Below, piece after piece: positions 9,011-17,169 of a stretch of 64,000 bases of DNA. The position numbers and the translations under genes were made by a program. Each line of letters starts with the position of its first letter. The stretch's first letter is position 1. Origin of the DNA: an uncultured Alphaproteobacteria bacterium (GTDB lineage Bacteria; Pseudomonadota; Alphaproteobacteria; Rhodobacterales; Rhodobacteraceae); the NCBI GenBank assembly GCA_902540655.1, contig CACBNQ010000002.1:16245-80244 (forward strand), read 5' to 3'. The notes below the pieces were generated by a model. It had not been told where the DNA came from and did not search any database. It saw only the letters and a program-made list of their open reading frames with translations.

Positions 9011-10144
9011 TTAGGGCTTCTCATTGATGTCGCTCAATGCTGACTTCCACTTACTCAGCCACCAGCGATACTGCTGTGGCCATTCCTTGAAATCCATATT
9101 TTGATTTGCAATTTCTCTTGCTTGATTTGTCCAAAAGGGATTAAAAAGATGTTGTCTTCCCAAAGCGATCAAATCTGCTTTTTCTTCTAGTAAGATGGTA
9201 TTTGCAAAATCAAAAGTTCTAATCAGCCCCACAGCTTGTGTCTTAATACCTACTTCTTTCTTTATTTTTGCTGAAAAAGGAACTTGAAAACCAGGCTTTC
9301 TTTTTTGGCCAGAAGCGGTAGCCCCTTTAGAGGAATTGCCACCTGAAGAGCAGTCAACAACATCTACCCCCTGTTCCTTTAAAATATGGCAAAAATTAAT
9401 GCTATCTTCTACAGTCCATCCTCTATCTAATCCATCTTCAGCAGATATTCGAACGAAAAGAGGAACTTTTTCTCCTATTGTTTCTCTAACTTTTTTAACT
9501 ACTTCCAAAGGAAAACGCATTCTGTTCTCTATTGACCCACCATACTCGTCATTTCTTGAATTAGATAATGGAGACAGAAAGCTATGTAGAAGGTATCCAT
9601 GTGCCATATGAATTTCTATAACCTCAAACCCTGCCTCTATCGACCTCTCAGATGCCTTTACAAATGCATCTCTAACTTCACCCAGCTCTTTTCTTTCCAT
9701 TTTTCTTGGCTTTAACCATCCCTCATCTAAAGGCCGATCCATAGGTGCAATTGGTTCCCATATAATATCACCTCTATCAGTGTCGATCGTTGTTTGCGGA
9801 CCGTTGCCGTGCCACGGTCTTTGCATGCTCGCTTTTTGTCCTGCATGACCTAATTGAATGGCTGGAATTGACCCTAATACCTTAATCGATTGAGTAATTT
9901 CTCTTAATCCTTCTATTTGCTTGTCATCCCAAATGCCTAAGCACCCATTAGTTATTCGTCCTTGAGCAGTAACACCTGTAGCTTCAAGAAAAATGAGACC
10001 CGCTCCACCCATAGCGAGTTGCCCGTAATGAGTTTTATGGTGCGTTTGAATGTAACCGTCTTTAGCCGAATATTGGCACATTGGAGACACAACCACACGA
10101 TTTTTAAGATTTACATCACGTATCTTCAAATTTTCAAAAAGCAT
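9011..10144 (-). CDS. Old Yellow Enzyme family NADH:flavin oxidoreductase (YqjM-like)
   Basis: FMN-dependent ene-reductase fold of 377 residues. Landmarks are SPMCQYSAKDG near the N-terminus (the Cys in this position modulates flavin potential in the YqjM class), QLGHAGQKA, the substrate-binding IHMAHGYLLHSFLSPLSN region (about residue 178), NRMRFPLEV, and a C-terminal ALGRQHLFNPFW segment that binds FMN phosphate. The family reduces activated C=C bonds with NAD(P)H; the natural substrate is unknown. A strong Shine-Dalgarno (AAGGAGA, 4-5 bases before the ATG) supports the start. It is first in the operon with matB and YggS. Confidence 0.9.
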   Translation of the reverse strand: MLFENLKIRDVNLKNRVVVSPMCQYSAKDGYIQTHHKTHYGQLAMGGAGLIFLEATGVTAQGRITNGCLGIWDDKQIEGLREITQSIKVLGSIPAIQLGHAGQKASMQRPWHGNGPQTTIDTDRGDIIWEPIAPMDRPLDEGWLKPRKMERKELGEVRDAFVKASERSIEAGFEVIEIHMAHGYLLHSFLSPLSNSRNDEYGGSIENRMRFPLEVVKKVRETIGEKVPLFVRISAEDGLDRGWTVEDSINFCHILKEQGVDVVDCSSGGNSSKGATASGQKRKPGFQVPFSAKIKKEVGIKTQAVGLIRTFDFANTILLEEKADLIALGRQHLFNPFWTNQAREIANQNMDFKEWPQQYRWWLSKWKSALSDINEKP

Positions 10145-10173
10145 TTGCTCTCCTTATCTGTGTATCAAACAAT

Positions 10174-11091
10174 TTATTCTCTTTTTAAAACAATTAATAG
10201 TATTCCAGGTGTTATCAAGACCAGGCTCAACCATCCAGAAAGTCCTAAATGTTCGCCGAGTATCAGTACCCCTAAAACTGACCCAATTGGTGGAACAGAA
10301 GATAATATAGCTGATATTGAGGCAGATCCGATTTTTTGTGAGGCATAGGTTATAAAAAATATTCCTATAAGATTAGGAACAAAACCTTGATATATCATTT
10401 GTAGCACTAAAATTTCGTTCGGTACTTCCACCAAACCCTTAGGAAGATATATGAAGTAAATAGGGAGATACAAGATTGCATTTATCACCGATCCACAAAA
10501 GAGCAATTGGGTCATTGTAACATTCCACAACCTACTTAAAACAACGTAAATAGAAAAAAATATTGCTCCTATGATAAAAAATATATCTCCAATCCAGGTG
10601 TTTGAGAAATTTAGTGCTAATCCATCATAAACAGCTAGACAAGCTCCGAACAAAATTGTTGCCGCTCCAAACATTTGTTGAAGGAATATTTTTTGTTTCA
10701 GAAGAAAAAATCCAAATATCAAGGTGAAGAACGGCATGAGTCCGTTCATAAATATGCCTCCGTGAGACGCTGGTGCGTAAATAAACCCACTAAAAACGCA
10801 AAGAATGTAAATTGGTCCAAGTAAAAAAGTTATTACTATTATTCTGAGAAAACTCATGGTTTTCCAAGGTTTAAAATATAATACAACGGGTAATGCTATT
10901 AATGAAGACAACCCGTAACGAAATGCCGCGAAATCGTAAATAGTTAAAGTGGAACTAACGCCAGATCTTGTAACTACCAACCAAAATGACCAGATAAAAA
11001 CAACTGAGATACCAGCAATTAACCCTAACAAATATTCGCCTTTGATGTTGATCGAAGGTTTAACTATCAAAATAAACTCTTTCTTAAACAA
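10174..11091 (-). CDS. EamA/DMT family transporter
   Basis: Integral membrane protein of about 305 residues with ten hydrophobic segments in the two-repeat EamA arrangement; the second repeat contains the conserved small-residue SAISAILSSVPPIGSVLGVLILGE helix pair (split). The family exports metabolites or amino acids, and the substrate cannot be read from sequence. There is no ATG near the start: the frame opens with a TTG at 11091, and another TTG seven codons in has a better purine-rich stretch ahead of it, so the exact start is uncertain. It is divergent from the ABC importer and shares the 144-base promoter gap with it. A second EamA gene (25837-26790) lies further on. Confidence 0.87.
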   Translation of the reverse strand: MFKKEFILIVKPSINIKGEYLLGLIAGISVVFIWSFWLVVTRSGVSSTLTIYDFAAFRYGLSSLIALPVVLYFKPWKTMSFLRIIVITFLLGPIYILCVFSGFIYAPASHGGIFMNGLMPFFTLIFGFFLLKQKIFLQQMFGAATILFGACLAVYDGLALNFSNTWIGDIFFIIGAIFFSIYVVLSRLWNVTMTQLLFCGSVINAILYLPIYFIYLPKGLVEVPNEILVLQMIYQGFVPNLIGIFFITYASQKIGSASISAILSSVPPIGSVLGVLILGEHLGLSGWLSLVLITPGILLIVLKRE

Positions 11092-11173
11092 ACTTAACTG
11101 CAGTTACTTGACTGTCTTACTTTTCACTGAAAAGCAACTAAAAATTATTATTTTAAAAGCATATCATTTTGCC

Positions 11174-11179
11174 TATACT
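11174..11179 (+). promoter_or_regulatory. Candidate -10 element ahead of the ABC substrate-binding protein gene
   Basis: TATACT lies 57 bases before the ATG in an AT-rich divergent intergenic gap. No convincing -35 sits 16-18 bases upstream, so this is a weak call. Downstream, TTCTTTTTT / AAAAAAGAA forms a 9-base inverted repeat (11197-11217) in what would be the 5' leader. A clear ribosome-binding site (GGGAGAAAG) follows directly before the start. Confidence 0.3.
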
Positions 11180-11235
11180 CATTTTTTGAAAAGAGATTCT
11201 TTTTTTGCAAAAAAGAACAAACTTGGGAGAAAGAA

Positions 11236-12411
11236 ATGAAAAAAATTTTTGCAACACTCCTGGCTTTATGTCTTTTAAATACAGCGTCTTTCTCTGACGT
11301 CAAATTGGGCATAATACTAGGTTTCACTGGACCTATTGAAAGTCTCACCCCAGACATGGCAGCTGGTGCTGAGCTAGCAATAGATGAAGTTAACAAAGCC
11401 GGAAATTTCTCTATGGGGAAAGTTTCTGGGGTAAGAGCCGACTCTACCTGCATAGATTCTTCAGCTGCCACGGCTGCTGCAGAAAGATTAATTACTTCAG
11501 ATAAAGTTAATGGGATTATGGGAGCTGACTGCTCCGGCGTTACAACTGCTATTCTTCAGCAAGTAGCGATGGCCAATGGTATTGTTATGATATCACCATC
11601 AGCGACGTCTCCTGCTCTTTCAACTGTCGAAGATAATAATCTTTTCTTCAGAACTGCTCCTTCTGATGCTAGACAAGGTCAAGTTGTCGCCGACATATTG
11701 AAGGAAAAAGGCTTGAAAAAAGTAGCTATTTCTTATGTAAATAACGATTATGGAAAAGGTTTAGCGGCAAGTATTGAAGAAAATCACAAGGCTGCTGGGG
11801 GGACAGTAACAATCAGTGCTCCACATGAGGATGATAAAGGTGATTATAGTGCTGAAGTTGGCGCCCTTGCCCAGGCAGGTGGAGATATTTTAATCGTCGC
11901 TGGTTATTTAAACTCTGGAGGAAAAGGTATTATTCAGGCCTCTCTTGACTCTGGAGCTTTTGATCTGTTCTTTCTACCAGATGGTATGATTGGAGAGTCA
12001 TTACCTAAAGATATTGGTTCTGGTTTAAACGGATCTATCGGCACAGTCCCTGGAACAGATAGCCCAGGCGCTGCTAAATTTGGTGACATGGCAACCGCTG
12101 CCGGTTTCAAGAGTGGCCCATTTGCAATGGAGTCTTATGATGCCGCTGCATTGATGCTACTAGCAATGGAGGCTGCTAAGTCTTCAGACAGCCAAGCCTA
12201 CAAGGGAAAAATTATGGATATCGCCAACGCTCCAGGCGAAAAAATATTTCCTGGCGATTTGAAAAAAGCTCTTAAACTAATTAGCGAAGGAAAGGACGTC
12301 GATTACGTCGGAGCCTCTGCTGTTGAGTTAATTGGCGGCGGTGAAAGCGCCGGAAACTATGCTCAAATCGAGGTTAAGAGTGGAGTAAACGAAACTGTAG
12401 CTTACAGATAA
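11236..12411 (+). CDS. Branched-chain amino acid-type ABC substrate-binding protein
   Basis: Periplasmic solute receptor of the LivK/Leu-Ile-Val-binding fold, 391 residues. Residues 1-20 form a clear signal peptide (basic start, Leu-rich core, cut after about SFS). The mature part begins VKLGIILGFTGP, the usual first strand. SPSATSPAL (about residues 117-125) and NNDYGKG are family ligand and hinge regions. The codon choice is visibly more GC-rich than neighbouring genes, as expected for an abundant binding protein. It heads an operon with two ATPases, two permeases and a homocysteine S-methyltransferase, with a hairpin after its stop that would raise its level over the membrane parts. The ligand is unknown: this fold also serves amides, urea and other amino compounds. 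Confidence 0.93.
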   Translation: MKKIFATLLALCLLNTASFSDVKLGIILGFTGPIESLTPDMAAGAELAIDEVNKAGNFSMGKVSGVRADSTCIDSSAATAAAERLITSDKVNGIMGADCSGVTTAILQQVAMANGIVMISPSATSPALSTVEDNNLFFRTAPSDARQGQVVADILKEKGLKKVAISYVNNDYGKGLAASIEENHKAAGGTVTISAPHEDDKGDYSAEVGALAQAGGDILIVAGYLNSGGKGIIQASLDSGAFDLFFLPDGMIGESLPKDIGSGLNGSIGTVPGTDSPGAAKFGDMATAAGFKSGPFAMESYDAAALMLLAMEAAKSSDSQAYKGKIMDIANAPGEKIFPGDLKKALKLISEGKDVDYVGASAVELIGGGESAGNYAQIEVKSGVNETVAYR

Positions 12412-12426
12412 GTTGATATCAACGAG

Positions 12427-12464
12427 CAATGCCCTAGCCTTGTGAAAAGCTGGGGCATTGTTTT
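12427..12464 (+). terminator. Intercistronic hairpin (attenuator) between receptor and ATPase genes
   Basis: CAATGCCCTAGC and GCTGGGGCATTG pair as a 12-base stem (one G-U in RNA) around a 10-base loop, followed by TTTT and then AGAAAT up to the next ATG at 12471. It sits 16 bases after the receptor stop and ends 10 bases before the ATPase start. This is a typical position for partial termination or 3'-end protection of the receptor message. The U-run is short, so read-through is expected. Confidence 0.65.
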
Positions 12465-12470
12465 AGAAAT

Positions 12471-13223
12471 ATGATTGAACTTAAAAACGTTTCTAAACAT
12501 TTCGGTGGCATAAAAGCTGTCGAAGATGTTTCGCTGAATATACGAGAAGGGTCTATCACTGGTTTAATTGGCCCTAATGGTGCAGGAAAAACAACGCTTT
12601 TCAACATTATTGCTGGATTTTATACACCTGATTTTGGTGAGATAAAGTTTGAAGGAAGTAATATAAGTGGCCTGCGATCAGATGAGCTTTTTCAAAAAGG
12701 TATCCTTAGAACCTTTCAAATTGCTCACGAATTTGAAAATTTAACCGTCAGAGAAAACCTGATGATGGTACCAGGCAGCCAAATTGGAGAAAGCATTCTA
12801 CATACTTGGATCTCTAGAAATAGAATAAAGATTCAAGAAAAAGAAAATCATACAAAAGCCACTAAGGTTATGAAATTTCTTAATCTCGACCATTTAGAAA
12901 GTGAAAAGGCGGGAAGTTTATCAGGTGGTCAAAAGAAACTATTGGAATTGGGTCGAACTATGATGGTTGATGCAAAAATAGTACTTTTGGATGAGGTTGG
13001 AGCGGGAGTTAATAAAACACTTCTTAAGAAAATTGGAGAATCAATAAAGAAACTCAATAAGGAATTAGGCTACACATTTTTTATGATTGAACATGACATT
13101 GATTTCATCTCATCGCTTTGTGATCCTGTCATAGTTATGACTGATGGATCAGTTTTAACTCAAGGTACTGTCAATGAAATAAAAAACGACGACAGAGTTA
13201 TTGAAGCTTATTTAGGGAATTAA
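12471..13223 (+). CDS. ABC transporter ATP-binding protein, LivG type
   Basis: One of two ATPases of the importer, 250 residues. Walker A is GPNGAGKT (about residues 36-43), the signature is LSGGQKK, and Walker B is IVLLDE followed by a GAG D-loop variant and the H-loop in MIEHD. The QIAHEFENLTVRENLMM Q-loop region and length match the LivG subfamily. No good ribosome-binding site is visible because the upstream hairpin ends only ten bases before the ATG. It is followed 9 bases later by the LivF-type gene. Confidence 0.94.
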   Translation: MIELKNVSKHFGGIKAVEDVSLNIREGSITGLIGPNGAGKTTLFNIIAGFYTPDFGEIKFEGSNISGLRSDELFQKGILRTFQIAHEFENLTVRENLMMVPGSQIGESILHTWISRNRIKIQEKENHTKATKVMKFLNLDHLESEKAGSLSGGQKKLLELGRTMMVDAKIVLLDEVGAGVNKTLLKKIGESIKKLNKELGYTFFMIEHDIDFISSLCDPVIVMTDGSVLTQGTVNEIKNDDRVIEAYLGN

Positions 13224-13232
13224 GAGATTTAT

Positions 13233-13934
13233 ATGTTCCTTAGTGCAGAAAATATGTTGGGTGGTTACGGGGAAACAATAATCCTAAACGATTGCTCGAT
13301 AAGTGTTAAAAAGGGAGAAATTGCTGTTATTGTTGGCCCCAATGGGGCTGGAAAATCAACCGCCATGAAAGCTATATTTGGAATGCTTGATTTACGAGCA
13401 GGAAATATTATTTTTGATGGAAAAAATATCTCCGATCTAAAACCGCAAGAAAGAGTGAGAAGCGGAATGGGATTCGTTCCTCAGACACATAATGTTTTCA
13501 CATCGATGACTGTTATGGAAAATTTAGAGATAGGAGGTTTTACGAACCAAGAAAATTTGTCAAAAAATATCAGTGAAGTTTTTAAGTTATTCCCTGTGCT
13601 GGAGGAAAAACAAAAACAGCTGGTTGGAGAGTTATCCGGAGGGCAGAGGCAGCAAGTTGCTGTTGGCAGAGCCCTGATGACTAACCCAAAACTTCTTATG
13701 CTAGACGAACCGACAGCTGGCGTGTCACCATTGGTAGTCAAAGAGCTATTTGAAAAAATAACCTCGATAGCTAGAACAGGAATAGCCATCTTAATGGTAG
13801 AGCAGAATGCTAGGCAAGCTCTAGAGATAGCAGATAATGGTTTTGTTTTAGTACAAGGTGAAAATAAATATACAGATAAAGGTTCTAAACTCCTTTCAAA
13901 TAAAGAAGTAAGAAAGGCGTTTTTAGGTGGATAA
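13233..13934 (+). CDS. ABC transporter ATP-binding protein, LivF type
   Basis: Second ATPase of the importer, 233 residues, the usual LivF size. Walker A GPNGAGKS (about residues 35-42), Q-loop in GFVPQTHNVF, signature LSGGQRQQVAVGRALM, Walker B LLMLDEPTAG and H-loop-equivalent MVEQN (Gln in place of His is normal in LivF). Its stop codon is directly followed by the ATG of the LivH-type permease, whose ribosome-binding site (AGGTGG) lies inside the end of this gene. Confidence 0.94.
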   Translation: MFLSAENMLGGYGETIILNDCSISVKKGEIAVIVGPNGAGKSTAMKAIFGMLDLRAGNIIFDGKNISDLKPQERVRSGMGFVPQTHNVFTSMTVMENLEIGGFTNQENLSKNISEVFKLFPVLEEKQKQLVGELSGGQRQQVAVGRALMTNPKLLMLDEPTAGVSPLVVKELFEKITSIARTGIAILMVEQNARQALEIADNGFVLVQGENKYTDKGSKLLSNKEVRKAFLGG

Positions 13935-14945
13935 ATGGATTTTTTAAACGCTCTCGCTTTAATAACAAATTATATATTATTACCTGGCTTTACCTATGGA
14001 AGTCAGCTGGCTCTTGGAGCTTTGGGTGTCACGTTGATTTACGCAGTATTGCGTTTTTCTAATTTTGCGCATGGAGAGCTTATGTCATTTGGTGCAATGG
14101 TTTGTATTCTGTTTACTTGGCTTGGCCAAAGCTATGGAATTAACTTTGGCGTTTTGCCAACTGCACTAATATTTCTGCCGATTGCAATTGGCTTTACTGC
14201 TCTTTATTGTTTCTTCATAGAAAAGTTTGTTTTTGCTTATTATCGCAGAAAAAAATCAGACCCTATCATTTTTCTTATTGCTTCGATCGGAGTAATGTTT
14301 TTTACAGCTGGTTTGATTAGATTTATTATAGGACCTAGTGATCAAAACTTTAATGACGGTGTTCGCTTTATATTTAATGTGAGAGAATTTAAAGCTTTCA
14401 CAGGATTGGATGAAGGTTTTGGACTGAAAACATCTCAAGCTATAACTATATTAACGACTATAATACTCTGCTCAATTTTGTTTGTTTTTCTAAATAAAAC
14501 GCGAACAGGAAAATCCATGAGAGCTTTTTCCGACAATGAAGATTTGGCTCTACTTTCGGGAATTGATCCAAATAAGGTTGTTTTATTAACATGGGTTATT
14601 GCAGGTGGTTTGGCAACATTTGCGGGAGTTTTATATGGCTTAGATAAAATTTATAAACCGTTTATATTTTTGCAAATGTTGCTTCCAATTTTTTCCGCTG
14701 CTATCGTAGGTGGTGTAGGAAACCCAATTGGGGCTGTCGTTGGGGGCTACGTAATTGCACTCTCAGAGTTATTTGTGACTTTTGCTTACAGAAAAGTTCT
14801 AGCCTACTTATTGCCCGAGAATATGGAGCCAGCAGGAATGATGCAGTTTTTATCCACCGATTATAAATTTGCAGTTTCCTTTATAATATTAGTCATTGTA
14901 TTGATTGTAAGGCCAACAGGAATCTTTAGAGGAAAAACTATATGA
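13935..14945 (+). CDS. ABC transporter permease, LivH type
   Basis: Inner-membrane permease of 336 residues with about eight hydrophobic segments. RFSNFAHGELMSFGAM in the N-terminal part and GGVGNPIGAVVGGYVIAL near residue 260 are LivH landmarks, the latter being the cytoplasmic coupling loop to the ATPases. It starts directly after the livF-type stop and overlaps the next permease by 4 bases (ATGA), so the pair is translationally coupled. Confidence 0.94.
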   Translation: MDFLNALALITNYILLPGFTYGSQLALGALGVTLIYAVLRFSNFAHGELMSFGAMVCILFTWLGQSYGINFGVLPTALIFLPIAIGFTALYCFFIEKFVFAYYRRKKSDPIIFLIASIGVMFFTAGLIRFIIGPSDQNFNDGVRFIFNVREFKAFTGLDEGFGLKTSQAITILTTIILCSILFVFLNKTRTGKSMRAFSDNEDLALLSGIDPNKVVLLTWVIAGGLATFAGVLYGLDKIYKPFIFLQMLLPIFSAAIVGGVGNPIGAVVGGYVIALSELFVTFAYRKVLAYLLPENMEPAGMMQFLSTDYKFAVSFIILVIVLIVRPTGIFRGKTI

Positions 14946-16249
14946 ATGATGTAGTGCGCAGATCTTTGGTTTTTTCAACATTTGCTGTCGCAATTGTATT
15001 TATAGGTTTCCTTCAGAGCTGGAATGTAGCTTTGGGAATTTTTAATCTGTGTCTTATTTCCGCTACAATGGCCCTGGGGGTGAATATTCAACTTGGCTAT
15101 GCTGGAATATTTAATGCTGGTGTTATGGGCTTTGCGGCTCTGGGCGGACTTTCGGCTGTTATAATATCCTATAAACCCGTATCTGAAACAATCAGTTTAG
15201 GGGGGCTGGGTATATTAATATGTATTTTAATATTGCTTTTAGGATCAGTATTGGGAGTTATTGTTTATAAATCGAACCTTACCCAAGCTTATAAAAAAAT
15301 ACTTTTTCCACTAATAATCATTGTAGTACTTCTTCTACTAAATTTAATCGGCGCACCTGCAGTTGAAAGAATTGAGGCTTTTGAACCGGCGGCATCTGGG
15401 TTTCTGGGAGGTTTCGGCTTGCCTATCATTTTGTCGTGGATAGTTGGAGGTGTAATAGCCGGACTTGTAGCTTATCTTATTGGAAAAATTACACTTGGTT
15501 TAAGGAGTGATTACTTGGCTATTGCTACATTGGGAATAGCAGAAGTGATTATTTACATTTTGAAAAATGAAGATTGGCTTACTAGAGGAGTTAAAAATGT
15601 AAATGGTCTTCCAAGACCTGTTCCCTACGAAATTGATTTACAAGAAAGTACATGGTTCATACAGCTATGCCAAAATTATGGTTTTCCTTTAGTGGAAACC
15701 TCTTCGATAGTTGTGAAATTAAGCTATTGCTTTTTATTTTCGATTGTAGTGCTAACGCTATTTATTCTATCTGAAGTAGCACTGAAATCTCCTTGGGGGA
15801 GGATGATGCGTGCGATTAGAGACAACGAAATCTCAGCTAGAGCTATGGGGAAAAATGTAAAAGCTCGACATCTGGAAATTTTTATCCTTGGCTCAGCTAT
15901 TATAGGGCTTGCAGGGGCAATGCTCACAACTCTGGAAGGACAGTTTACGCCAACCACATATCAGCCCCTTAGATTTACTTTTACAGTATGGGTTATGGTA
16001 ATTATTGGAGGAACGGGAAACAACTATGGGTCTTTGATAGGCGGATTTCTTGTTTGGTTTTTATGGGTTGAAGCGGAGCCATTAGGCCTATATTTGGTTG
16101 AATTAATTACATCACCATTGAGTGAAACCAACCCTCTTAGGATTCAGCTAATAACTAACGCCGCGCATATGCGATACATGATGATGGGCCTATTATTATT
16201 ATTAGTTTTAAGGTTTGCTCCAAAAGGTATTTTTCCGGAAGGTAGATAA
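14942..16249 (+). CDS. ABC transporter permease, LivM type (long form)
   Basis: Partner permease of 435 residues. It carries NIQLGYAGIFNAGVMGFAALGG near residue 38, LRSDYLAIATLGIAEV (about 183-198) and the coupling-loop GGTGNNYGSLIGGFLVWF, all LivM features. It is longer than the common 320-residue LivM because of extra hydrophobic segments between about residues 75 and 175, as in E. coli-type LivM. The gene ends 11 bases before the homocysteine methyltransferase, with AGAGGA as its ribosome-binding site. Confidence 0.93.
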   Translation: MNDVVRRSLVFSTFAVAIVFIGFLQSWNVALGIFNLCLISATMALGVNIQLGYAGIFNAGVMGFAALGGLSAVIISYKPVSETISLGGLGILICILILLLGSVLGVIVYKSNLTQAYKKILFPLIIIVVLLLLNLIGAPAVERIEAFEPAASGFLGGFGLPIILSWIVGGVIAGLVAYLIGKITLGLRSDYLAIATLGIAEVIIYILKNEDWLTRGVKNVNGLPRPVPYEIDLQESTWFIQLCQNYGFPLVETSSIVVKLSYCFLFSIVVLTLFILSEVALKSPWGRMMRAIRDNEISARAMGKNVKARHLEIFILGSAIIGLAGAMLTTLEGQFTPTTYQPLRFTFTVWVMVIIGGTGNNYGSLIGGFLVWFLWVEAEPLGLYLVELITSPLSETNPLRIQLITNAAHMRYMMMGLLLLLVLRFAPKGIFPEGR

Positions 16250-16260
16250 GAGGATATTAA

Positions 16261-17169
16261 ATGCAAAAAAACATAATACTTCTTGATGGAGGAATGGGAC
16301 AAGAACTTATAAAAAATTCGAAGTCAAAACCCCATACACTTTGGTCTACATATGTTATGGCAGAGGAGCCAGAACTCGTAAAAAAAGCACATATAGATTT
16401 TATAGACGCAGGTGCTAGTGTTATCACACTTAATACCTATTCGACAACACCAGAAAGATTAGAAGCTAACGGCTTATCAGATAAATTCGGTTTTTTCCAT
16501 AAGAAAGCTATTGATTTGGCAAGAGAGGCAATTGACCTCACAAAAAAGAATGTACTTATTGCAGGGTGTCTTCCTCCTTTAGTATGGAGTTATCGGCCAG
16601 ATAAAGCTCCTGATTATGAAAGATGTGTTGACTTGTATTTACAAATAGTTAGGGAACAGGAAGAAGACGTTGATCTTTTCATTTGCGAAACTATGGCATC
16701 TTTAAAAGAGGCGAAGGCTGCAGTTTCGGCTGCAAAGACCAGCGGAAAACCTGTTTGGTGCGGATTAACACTTGAGGATAATGAAAATTGTGAATTGAGA
16801 TCAGGTGAAAAATTACTGGACAGCGTAATTGCGCTACAGTCTTTTGGACAAGAAGAGTTTTTACTTAATTGCTCATTTCCTGAAGTCATCAACCAGGGAA
16901 TTGACATTCTAAGCAAAAACACTAATTTTTTTGGTGGCTATGCAAATGGTTTTACATCAATAGAACCCTTAAAGACAGCCAGCAATGTATCCGTATTATC
17001 AGCTAGAACCGATTTGGGGCCTGAAGAGTACTCTAAATACGCATTAAATTGGGCTAATCAAGGCGCGTCCGTTGTTGGAGGTTGTTGTGAGATTGGACCA
17101 AGCCACATAAAATATTTACATGATATTTTAATCGAAAAGGAATTTGAGATCGTTACTTCTTTAAGCTGA
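16261..17169 (+). CDS. Homocysteine S-methyltransferase family protein
   Basis: TIM-barrel methyltransferase of 302 residues that moves a methyl group to homocysteine to make methionine. The three zinc cysteines are present: C204 in LLNCS and C275/C276 in VGGCCEIGP. LLDGGMGQEL opens the barrel. The methyl donor is not fixed by sequence: S-methylmethionine (MmuM), betaine or a sulfonium compound are all possible, and length fits the MmuM/BHMT-like group. It is the last gene of the ABC importer operon, which suggests the importer brings in the donor. The 3' end overlaps the convergent glpK by 9 bases. Confidence 0.87.
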   Translation: MQKNIILLDGGMGQELIKNSKSKPHTLWSTYVMAEEPELVKKAHIDFIDAGASVITLNTYSTTPERLEANGLSDKFGFFHKKAIDLAREAIDLTKKNVLIAGCLPPLVWSYRPDKAPDYERCVDLYLQIVREQEEDVDLFICETMASLKEAKAAVSAAKTSGKPVWCGLTLEDNENCELRSGEKLLDSVIALQSFGQEEFLLNCSFPEVINQGIDILSKNTNFFGGYANGFTSIEPLKTASNVSVLSARTDLGPEEYSKYALNWANQGASVVGGCCEIGPSHIKYLHDILIEKEFEIVTSLS

